A DNA stretch of 13,982 nt from Spirogloea muscicola (lineage: Eukaryota > Streptophyta > Zygnematophyceae > Spirogloeales > Spirogloeaceae): positions 490,694-504,675 of the forward strand of contig WELB01000056.1 in assembly GCA_009602725.1 (NCBI GenBank), read 5' to 3'. Made by a program: the position numbers and the translations under genes. The notes under the pieces were generated by a model that was not told where the DNA came from, searched no databases, and saw nothing but the letters and a program-made list of their open reading frames with translations. Shown here piece by piece: positions 1 through 7,545 of this stretch (positions within the stretch are counted from its first letter, which is position 1; the number at the start of each line of letters is the position of its first letter).

Positions 1-88
1 GGGCCGCCGGCGCGACTTGCCACCCTCCGGGCCTGCCGCCGCCGGTGCCGTCTCCCGATCCGGGCGGCGCGGCTGCGCTTCTGCTGCG

Positions 89-2913
89 ATGCCCGAAGCC
101 GGCGCTGCCGGTGGCGACGACCTCGCGGCGCTGCTGCGGCGGCTGGAGCGCTACAGCGAGCGCGTCCGCGGCGAGGTGCTGCGGGTGCGCGCCACCATCC
201 CCGACGACAACGCCGACGACGGCGGCGGCACCGAGGACGAGGTCCTCGTCTTCCGGGTACGCTGTCCGCCGCCGCCGCCGTCGCCGCCTCCGCCGCCGCC
301 GCTGCAGGCGAGGCCGCTGCCAGCTCCAGCAGGCGTCTCCCCCCGCGGCTGCGCGCACGACATGGCCGCCCTCTGCGACCTGCTGCCGGCAGCCGCCGCC
401 GCCGCAGACTCGGCAGGCCTGGACCTCATATCGATCGCCTCTCAGAGCTTCGTGATCAAGCCGCGCCCGGTCCCCATCCTCCTGCCGCCTCCAAAAAGCC
501 GGATCAGAGCCACCGCCGCTGCCACCGCCGCCGCCGCCGCCGCCGCGAGCAGCCATTGCCAGCCGCTCGAGCAGTGCCAAGCCGGCTGCAGCATCTCCAC
601 GCTGATCACGCCGCGGCCACCATGCGGCCCCCAGGCCTGGGTGCTGCCGCAGCCAGCGCATGTCGCCGACGAGGAGGTGCCCGCTCCCCTGCATTCTCCG
701 CATGTGCATGAGGATGCGGCAAGGCCGGGGCGAGGCCTCCAGGACCAAGGAGCGGTCCTGTGGCCGATCCCGGAGGAGCCTGCGCTGGCCGCTGCATGCA
801 GCGACAAAGTCGCCGCTGGCTCGGTCTCGTGGCCGGCTGTCTGGGAGCTGCCGCGGTCGGGCATCGTTGGCGGCATACTGGCCAACCTGCTGAAGCTGCA
901 CATTCGCAAGCAGGTGCGCCTGGTGGTAATTCTCTTGCAGTCAGGCTTCAGCCTGCTATTCAGTAACTGACTGCCACAGTAACTCACGTTACGGAGCCTG
1001 TTCACTTCATGACGTTAAGGAGAAGTCTTGGTAATGAAGATGATACTATATGTTACAGGTACGAATAGGATACTGACAATGGCTATGATTTGTGTTGCTC
1101 TTGTAAAAGCCGTCGTCCATATGGCAGCGTCTCAGTGCCTGCCCTGGCTATCACTGCCGCAGCTGGACCACGTGCACAGGCTGGACGTGTCGATAAGCGG
1201 GAAGAGCTGGGAGCTCCTGCGCGGCCGCGCCGCACACTTCCAGCTTCGCATGCTGGACGCCTCATTTGAGGTACGCACTGCAAAATCACCGCGCCAGGTG
1301 ACGAGGCGCTTGATCCCTTAGTGCTGCACGTTTCCATGTTGTCAAGCGAATTCAAGCTGACATTAACAGCAGAGGCTGCAGAAATTCCAGGGTTTGCATG
1401 TGTCTCCTCCTTGCTTTGGCCATCAGAGTGGCCTCCTTCAAGGGGAGCTAGCGGCCTGTTCTTGCTGCAGGGAGCAGCAGCAGCTGAGTGCCTTGTGAGG
1501 ACGCTTCCAGGCGTGCACGTCGAGTGCAACTCGGGCCATGCTCGGCACGTCAGCGGCAGGTCGGCCTGGCACCTACTCGCCAGCAAAGATCACCAAGCGA
1601 TATGAATCGAACCAGATTGGATCAGATTAACAATCAAATACATGCAGATCAAGGATAGCATGGACCCAGTTGCAGCTACAATAGAGCCCCGACTTCGTGA
1701 TCAAAGCGTATTATGACTGTGCAGGCTGCTCAAGAAGCCCGTGCCCATCGAGGCCTTCGTCTGCGTCAAGGAGGAAGACTTCAACCGCAAGTGAGCCAGA
1801 TTATTGTCACAAGAGCTGGGGCCTTAATTGGCCTGCGGCTTGCCGCCTGCGCAGCCGAGCCGCGCTGAGCAATGCAGCGTGCTTGATTTGTGTTCTGAGC
1901 GGTTCTGCTTGCATTTCTTCATCCGTTTCCCACATAGATAATTGGAAACAGACCGCGAGCCAACTGAGTGTCCCCTTGCCGGACGCACGTCCTTCTTTGG
2001 CATCAACGTCAAAGCTAACAAGGCTGCATAATCACAGTGCTACATCTCAATGAAGTACAAGTTGGGGCTCTGCGGGTCTGAGAGCACAATACCGGCTGGG
2101 AGGGTGACCAGGGAGCTGACATAGTTGGCTGATCCCAGCCAGTTGGTTCTGCATTGACAGTCTGAGGACGTCGGAGCTGCTCAAGGGCCTCCTTGCCGAA
2201 TTCTGGCATTTCCGGTTGCAGACCGCAGCTGCAGGTCTGGTCCTGAGCGTGTAATCACAATGTACAAGGCGCTTCCTACGGCGACCTACTCTTGGCAGAT
2301 CTGACGCTCACATGTTTGCCTGCGACAGACACAACCGATTTGGCAAATGCGAAGCCACTGCCGAAGGTACACGCGGAGGTCCTTGACGGCGTCGTGCTGC
2401 TCAAGGAGGCGCCAAGAAACCAGCTGCTGACGTCGAGGGTCGTGGCAGCCTTCAAGGTGTCAGTGGGCAAGCTGGACAGCACGCTAGTCATGGCGGAGAT
2501 CGAGTGGCCCCCAGCAGCGAGCACGCCCAAAGGCCTCCATGGTCAGTTTCTGGCCCCTTGGAATTCGGGCTTTTGTTGGCCACCACTTCGTCAGAGAGCT
2601 CGGATTATTGCCATATTCACTGTTGCTTTCAAGCGAGGCCTTCAGGCTGCGCCTGTCATTGGGAAATGAGCTCCATCTCCTGACAGTCTGCATGATTCAT
2701 CCTGCTCTTCCGACATGACTGCTTCATGCGCGGCCTCCCTGATGCATTTTTGCAAGCTCAGGTGACAAGCAAGTTGCAGTTGGCTCGAATGTGGCGCCTT
2801 CTCGGCCCCTGTGGGTTGCCTCCCTCGACCTGCCGCCAGGTGCCTCATATGTCTCCTTCAAAGTTACAAGGGGCCGGCTCGAGACGCATGTACGCTTCAA
2901 TCTGGAAATTTAG
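89..2913 (+). CDS. DUF2993 (LmeA-like) lipid-binding family protein, multi-exon, N-terminus uncertain
   Basis: Supported exons are ..-913, 1136-1270, 1471-1559, 1725-1790, 2161-2234, 2299-2541 and 2780-2913 (TAG). All join in phase. The joined protein follows the DUF2993 pattern of cyanobacteria and plants. First comes an amphipathic opening helix (GGILANLLKLHIRKQ), then LDVSISGKSWELLRGR, matching the family's 'V.I.G.. .LL.G' strand. Next come LLKKPVPIEAFV and the acidic signature EEDFNRNLRTSELLKGLL, matching the family's 'eaDLN.sL.s.lL...L'. A beta-rich C-terminus ends VSFKVTRGRLETHVRFNLEI. The bacterial relative LmeA binds phospholipid at membranes; algal copies may act at plastid membranes, but that is inference. 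The frame is open from 89 to 913 and beyond the left edge. The first ATG in the window is at 89 and begins an acidic, high-GC3 segment (DDLAALLRRLERYSERVRGE). Whether all of 89-913 is one exon, several exons or includes another gene is unresolved. The 2235-2298 intron is only 64 bases. Confidence 0.72.
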
Positions 2914-3594
2914 TAATCAAAGACCACAAGGCTATCAGGATCAGGGGCCTCAATCTGGCAATGTTTTCATAGGCGTCCCTTTCACTCCCACTCAGTAGCT
3001 GCACAAGCCGCATGCCCACTTGGCTTCCTCTCTTCCTTGCAAGCTTCTGTGGGGAGAATGAGTGACAAGGTCTGCATGAGCGCAGCCCAGGAGCAATGTT
3101 ATCGTTATTGCTCATTTGAGGCCAGATGACTCGGCGCTCTTTGATAGTACCTGCGCCTTCCTGAGGCTCCAAATCGACAAACCTATTATGTGCCAGAGCC
3201 CTCGTTTGTCAAGATATACAGATGCTATGTGGCAGCCTCGGCTCAACCCAGAGAGTGCCGAAAATGGCATGCAATTAGAGTGTCTCCAATTTCTGCTGGA
3301 TTTCTGGTGAATCACTCCACAAAAACGTAGGATTCTCTCAATGCACGCCATATGCGGCACGCTGCAAACAGCCGACAGCTGAAACCTGCAGCACTTGCTG
3401 CCAGAGGTGGCTGGAAGCCTCCATGTCAAGCGCGTCCGGGCTGCTAAGGCCGGAGCTTCAGAGTGCGACATGCTGTAGAAAGCCCTCTTGCCAGCGTCTC
3501 TGGTAGCTTGACCGATCATCTTCAGATTGAGATGGAGTGGAGGCGAGCTGCCGCCGCAGCTATGATACAGAGGCCTCTTGCCAGGCTCAGGCTG
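2914..3594. other. convergent intergenic region (3' flanks)
   Basis: The stretch lies between the stop codon of the plus-strand DUF2993 gene and that of the minus-strand RING-H2 gene, so it should hold both 3' untranslated regions. I see no convincing exon on either strand; the open frames lack conserved motifs. The algal polyadenylation signal TGTAA does not occur here in either orientation. Confidence 0.5.
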
Positions 3595-5230
3595 TCACAA
3601 GCTCTGCGGGCTGGCCGATATCAACGCCGCAGCTGCCGCTGGCCCCTGCGCTGCAACAGCATCCTCAGCGGCGCAGCAGCCAACAGCCTCTGAAGGTGTC
3701 GGCATCGATGCTCCTGCACTGGCTGCGCTGAGAGCAGGCAGTGCTGGCTCTTTGGCCGATCCTGTCGCAGCTCCGAGGCTAACAATGTGCGCGCGGAGCC
3801 CGCCAGTGGAGACTGAGCCGACGTGGAGGCGGCCACTGGGCAGGTCCTCGCCAACGGTGTGCACAGCATCGACGGCCACCAGGGCAATGCTCGCCGGCGG
3901 GCCTGAGGGTGGGCCTGCTGCAAGCGGCGGGGCTGCTGCTGCTTGACCGCCGTCCAGGGCCGCTGCGGAAGACCTTGAGCCGCCAGCTCCCCCACCATTC
4001 CCTCCAACGGCAGCGACGGCGGCAGCGGCAGCGGCGGCGAGCGAGGCGCGGCAAAGCGGGCAGGTGGCTTCGCGGTCGAGCCAGGAGTCGATGCAGGTCG
4101 AGTGGAAGGCGTGCGCGCACACCGGGAGCTGCGTGAGCTCTTCGGCAGGCCGCAGCTCCGCCAGGCAAACCGGGCATAGGGGCACTTCCTGCGGGGGGCC
4201 TCAGTGACCAACATGAATCAGCACGGCCATGGAGTACCCAAGTCCATGATACTCCACAAAAAATAAATAGTCAGTATCTGCTACCATCAACAGACAGCAT
4301 GATGGTGAAAGAGCACACCTGGGTGGCGGCTAGCCTCGCAAGGAGCGCGCTGCCCGATGTACGGATGAGGATGCCATCACGGAGCGACCGAGGGAGGCCC
4401 TTTGCCGGTTCGTCGTCACTAGCACCGTCCAGCACGCTCAACTCGGGCAGCATGGGCTGACGCCGGAGCCGCCGAGGCGGGCAGAACCACCGCTGCCTGC
4501 CAAAGCAAGGCGCCACTGGCCATGTAAGCGGGCTTTGTTGACGGCCAGCGAGCAGGGCACCTGCATCTGCCGCAGCAATCAATCAAGCAGATGCGAGGCT
4601 AGGGTGAATTTCTCAGTACCAGCTTGTCGCCGGAGCCCTGACTGCCCTCACTGCTCGTCCTGCAGCCGGCCTCAAGCTGCGCAAGACGCGGTGGGCAAGC
4701 CGTGGGGCCAAGCTACAATGCGCTCTCCTTGCGACACCCTAGGGCAGAGGGCTCCTGCCCTGCCGTGCGGTGGCAGGGCCAGGCAGGAGGCGCAAACTCC
4801 TCTCTACCCCCCAATCTCCCCCCCATCCCTCCCTCCCTCCCTCCTTCCCTCATCTATCTGATGGCAACGCCACACCTAGCCATCTCAATCTCACACAACC
4901 CCCTCCCCACCCGTCTGCCGGTCTTAACATGTCCTCCCTTTGCACTCCATCCCCCATCCTCCATCTTCGGAGATGGGTCTCAAGGAGCAGCGCCCAGAAC
5001 ATGCGCCACCAGCCAGGATGCAGCAAGCCAGCAGCGCAGCAGCGCAGAGCATGCCGGCTGGTTGAGAGCGGCCGCCACTGCCGCCGCAGCCGTCTGGGCC
5101 CCCGCACTTGGGAGACAGCCGGAGGCGGAGGGAAATGGTCCCACCTGCGGTCACGGTGGGCGTAGCACCAGGCGAAGAGGATGGCGTTGACGACCAAGAC
5201 CGCCGGGACGACCACGAACTGCACCCACAT
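3595..5230 (-). CDS. membrane-anchored RING-H2 E3 ubiquitin ligase (ATL-like)
   Basis: Three exons on the minus strand: 5230-5108, 4492-4319 and 4188-3595, all joined in phase 0, giving 296 residues. The start is the first ATG after an in-frame TAG; exon 1 encodes a short lumenal end and one transmembrane helix (WVQFVVVPAVLVVNAILFAW, residues 2-21), then basic residues. Exon 2 is basic and then acidic, with GLPRSLRDGI just before the finger, like the GL-x motif region of ATL proteins. Exon 3 opens with a perfect RING-H2: C104, C107, C123, H125, H128, C131, C142, C145, with spacing C-x2-C-x15-C-x-H-x2-H-x2-C-x10-C-x2-C and the conserved Trp in CIDSWL. ATL proteins are membrane E3 ligases that recruit E2 enzymes through this finger; the substrate here is unknown. 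The C-terminal 150 residues are Ala/Gly/Pro/Ser-rich and presumably disordered. An unseen extra exon in the 615-base first intron, or an intron in exon 3, cannot be excluded. Confidence 0.85.
4827..4850. repeat. CCCT microsatellite
   Basis: A short imperfect tandem of CCCT units lies within the first intron (5107-4493) of the minus-strand RING-H2 gene, where the transcript reads AGGG. It is flanked by further C-rich sequence. Confidence 0.85.
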
Positions 5231-5299
5231 TGCGGGGGCCGCTCCCAAAGTCCCCGCCTTTGCCGGCACGTCTCGCCGCCGGGGCTAACGAGCCCAACT

Positions 5300-5300
<1 letters not shown>

Positions 5301-5330
<30 letters not shown>
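5301..5330. repeat. (CCG)10 microsatellite in the 5' flank of the RING-H2 gene
   Basis: Ten perfect CCG units, 71 bases upstream of the RING-H2 start codon at 5230. The minus-strand transcript would read CGG, probably within the 5' untranslated region. An in-frame stop (TAG) between the repeat and the ATG shows that it is not translated in the RING-H2 frame. Confidence 0.9.
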
Positions 5331-5331
<1 letters not shown>

Positions 5332-5364
5332 AGCGAATTGCGGGCTGCCGGGCGGCCGCTGCCG

Positions 5365-5365
5365 N
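5365..5365. other. ambiguous base (n)
   Basis: A single undetermined base in a GC-rich stretch upstream of the RING-H2 gene. It does not touch any proposed exon. Confidence 0.99.
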
Positions 5366-5518
5366 CGACTGCCGTCAAGCCGCCTCCGCCGCCACCGCCA
5401 CCCGCCGGCGTAGGTTCTCAGAATCTTGGGTGGAGGGGGAGAGGGGGGGGGGAGTTGCAGGAGTACCCGGCCTGGGGGAGCAGAAAATGGAGGAATGCGG
5501 CTGCTAATCATGAAGAGC

Positions 5519-5537
5519 GGCTGTAAAAGCCAGCCAA
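5519..5537 (-). repeat. short copy of hairpin repeat (copy E)
   Basis: GGCTGTAAAAGCCAGCC reads as the reverse complement of the core shared by the other copies. It lies 60 bases left of copy A and in the opposite orientation. Only the core is recognisable, so this may be a fragment. Confidence 0.5.
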
Positions 5538-5584
5538 GTATAGACAGAGGGACATTCGTGACCATGTCAGCGGAGCCACAAGGC

Positions 5585-5650
5585 TTCTTCCTGGGCTGGC
5601 CTTTCCCAGCCCCTACCTTCAATGGGCGAGCCCTTTCTTCTTCATTACTA
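5585..5650 (+). repeat. hairpin-bearing dispersed repeat (copy A)
   Basis: The core is a hairpin with arms GGGCTGG (5593-5599) and CCAGCCC (5606-5612). It is followed by a conserved flank of CCTA, then GGGCGAGC and CTTTCTTCTTC. The same order of elements is seen in copy B and, inverted, in copy C. Confidence 0.8.
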
Positions 5651-5896
5651 ATGTCATCTTAGGTACCTTAGATTAGGTCTCCGTATTATGTAGCATTGTT
5701 TAGTCTGCACTCGACTCTGCCTGAACAATGTATTGGCTTGAATTGGCCTCCCTTTCAATTCATGCGCCCCGCGCGCCTTCTCTCTCTTCAATTGGCAGAC
5801 AGGGCGCTCCTCTTCTCTTAGTGCGCTTGCTAATTAGAGAGAGTGGCTCCCCCAAGGGCTAGATGTTCCGCCACCGCCCACTACTAGAACTGAACG

Positions 5897-6101
5897 GCGC
5901 CCATTGGCAGAAGACATGGATGGAGAGAGATTCGTGCTCTTTGTTGATTCTTTTTTGGCTGGCTTTTCCAGCCCCTATTCTCAAAGGGCGAGCACTTTCT
6001 TCTTCCTTCCGACTCAGGGGCGTCGCCTTTCTGCCCTCTGATTGTTCTGATCTGCACTTGCTAACTGAAGATTGTTGAGCGCCCGATTGCAGAAGTCATG
6101 G
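5897..6101 (+). repeat. pair of direct repeats around copy B
   Basis: The 24-base block at 5897-5920 (GCGCCC, then TTGGCAGAAGACATGGA) recurs with few changes at 6079-6102 (GCGCCC, then ATTGCAGAAGTCATGGA). The offset is 182 bases. The downstream sequence diverges, so this looks like an old duplication or nested insertions. Confidence 0.6.
5938..6006 (+). repeat. hairpin-bearing dispersed repeat (copy B), left arm of an inverted pair
   Basis: Starts CTTTGTTGATTCTT, followed by a hairpin with arms GGCTGG (5957-5962) and CCAGCC (5968-5973), then CCCTATTCTC, GGGCGAGCACTTTC and TTCTTCC. By eye it matches the reverse complement of 6332-6400 at all but about four or five positions over about 69 bases. 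Confidence 0.88.
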
Positions 6102-6160
6102 AGAATAGAATCCTGCATCATTTCTTCTTGCACCTTTGCGGCCAATGGAGGAGCTGTCTC

Positions 6161-6309
6161 TTTCAGACCTTTTACCATTCTTTGGGGTCTGGCCTATCTT
6201 CTTTTAGAGGTTACTGAGAGTCCCCTTGCTGCCGTCTTACCACTTGGAGCCGGATGGTGCAGAAAGCAAGGTACTTTCAGACCTCGACCATTCCTTTGGG
6301 TTGGCCTCT
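6161..6309 (+). repeat. direct repeat pair inside the inverted pair
   Basis: TTTCAGACCTTTTACCATTC and the following TTTGGGGTCTGGCCT (6161-6195) recur, diverged, at 6275-6309 as TTTCAGACCTCGACCATTCC followed by TTTGGGTTGGCCTCT. The offset is 114 bases. Confidence 0.6.
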
Positions 6310-6331
6310 CACAGCCACCAGTTAATCTGGG

Positions 6332-6400
6332 AAGAAGAAAGTGCTCGCCCACTGAGAATAGGGGCTGGAAAAGCCAGCCCAATAAAGAATCAACAAAGGA
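6332..6400 (-). repeat. hairpin-bearing dispersed repeat (copy C), right arm of an inverted pair
   Basis: Near-identical inverted copy of 5938-6006. Core arms are GGCTGG (6363-6368) and CCAGCC (6374-6379). The spacer between the two arms is about 325 bases. I found no convincing target-site duplication outside the pair, so a MITE-like element is only a suggestion. Confidence 0.88.
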
Positions 6401-6632
6401 CGAAACCGGGGGCAGGGGAAGCGCTAAGGTAAACAAGATCTGGCTGCGCTGTCCCTTTCTTCTTCTGCCTCTCATAGGCATGTTCTACGTGGGAAGAGAG
6501 CTGTTTCTTCTGGTTACCCCGTGTCAGTAATAAAAGGTCAGAAGGAAGGAGAGGAGAGGAGGTGGAGCGGGAGGGAGGTTGCAGGGAGGTGAAGCACCCG
6601 GCCGCCCCGACAAGGGCCCCCGCCACTCCACA

Positions 6633-6648
6633 TGCGCCACGTGGCGCA
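6633..6648. promoter_or_regulatory. perfect palindrome with G-box core (TGCGCCACGTGGCGCA)
   Basis: A 16-base perfect inverted repeat centred on CACGTG, the plant G-box/E-box recognised by bZIP and bHLH factors as dimers. It sits in a GC-rich island (about 6590-6720) on the edge of the repeat region, about 200 bases left of the candidate gene at 6840. Which gene it serves, if any, is not shown. Confidence 0.45.
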
Positions 6649-6839
6649 GCGGCGGCCGCGGCCCAGCCGCCGCCGATCCCCGGTCGCGTCTTCCCCGGTC
6701 AACGCCGCGCCAGCTGAAAGTGTAAATTTCTCTGGGCTGACGGCGGACGCCGCGGTAAAAGTTGAAAGGGTTCTGTTTGGCCGAGGTCTTTAAAAATGGA
6801 GTGTGAACATCATCCTGTGCTGAAATCTTGGGCACGCGA

Positions 6840-7155
6840 ATGCTGGAATCTCAATTTCGCGATGTGGCGACCATGGGAGGAGAGGAGGTAGCATCCCCAC
6901 AGAAGGGAGCGGCTGCGGTGGTAAGTTGTAGAATGACGGGAGGCGGCAGCGAGAGTCGGCATTCCGGAGGGGCAGGGTAGGCCGACCAAAGGTGTGCAGC
7001 AGCAGCGCATCTTCCGGCCTTACCGGAACTTGTCTGTTTCTGGGCTCGAATCGCAGTCGCCTCATCTAGAAATGAGAAACTGCTTCTTTTCGTGTTGCTA
7101 CGTTCTCAGACCCATTGATTACTTGCTTTCACTGCCTGGAACCAACACACTCTAG
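6840..7155 (+). CDS. candidate small two-exon gene, function unknown
   Basis: Exon 6840-6920 opens MLESQFRDVATMGGEEVASP and ends at a consensus GTAAGT donor in phase 0. An acceptor (GTGTGCAG) at 6999 starts exon 7000-7155, in phase 0, which reads QQRIFRPYRNLSVSGLESQS and ends at TAG, for 78 residues in all. A TATA-like TTTAAAAA at about 6790 lies 50 bases upstream. I recognise no family; the fragment IFRPYRNL faintly recalls the N-terminal start of Utp21/WDR36 proteins, without the following beta-propeller. A competing minus-strand frame (7065-6790) overlaps it. This could be a truncated gene or a chance model. Confidence 0.22.
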
Positions 7156-7545
7156 CAAAGCATATGGTATGCATGCTTCTGCCAGAAGAGATGGGAAAGT
7201 ATCCTCGTATTCAACATGCTGGATGTTGCCCAAACAGTATCAGGCAATCATCTCAAAGGATACAAGGTTACTCGTCTGCGATAGGTACAGCAAAACAAGT
7301 AGGTCAAGAAACAGTACCTTAATTCAGTGACGAAGGCAACCGTGTATAGCACCATGAACAGCATTTCACTTGATATTGAGCTTGTCAATCAATGACATCC
7401 GCATCACAAAACACACTACCAGGCGACAAGATTACGTGTGGAGGTACAGCTAAGAGCTTAAGGTTTCATTCCTGTGTACACCTGTGCTAGGGATGAACAG
7501 GATACACAAAACTGAATTGTACTTGGCATTGTTGAGAATCTGGAC
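7156..7545. other. 3' flank of the APD-type gene
   Basis: AT-richer stretch downstream of the minus-strand APD stop codon at 7546, probably including its 3' untranslated region. No exon-like segment or known RNA is visible. Confidence 0.5.

Noticed and set aside
442-1005. Long minus-strand open frame of 187 codons
   Set aside because: It is the shadow of a GC-rich region; the opposite strand carries the conserved DUF2993 helix and an in-phase donor at 913.
1391-1470. Alternative DUF2993 exon starting GGTTTGCATGTGTC (reads GLHVS)
   Set aside because: GLHVS fits the family, but its frame then reaches a stop unless weak donors are used. The acceptor at 1470 gives one continuous in-phase exon to 1559.
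2865-2869. Minus-strand TGTAA as polyadenylation signal of the RING-H2 gene
   Set aside because: It lies inside the last exon of the convergent gene, over 700 bases away, and TGTAA is not found after the other genes here, so it is not a usable guide.
3621-4214. Second long minus-strand frame and several plus-strand frames over the RING-H2 exon
   Set aside because: They are Arg/Pro/Ala-rich shadows. Only the frame ending at 3595 holds the RING-H2 residues in correct spacing.
7030-7065. Sequence GGCTCGAATCGC resembling a tRNA B box
   Set aside because: It deviates from the consensus, and no cloverleaf fits around it.
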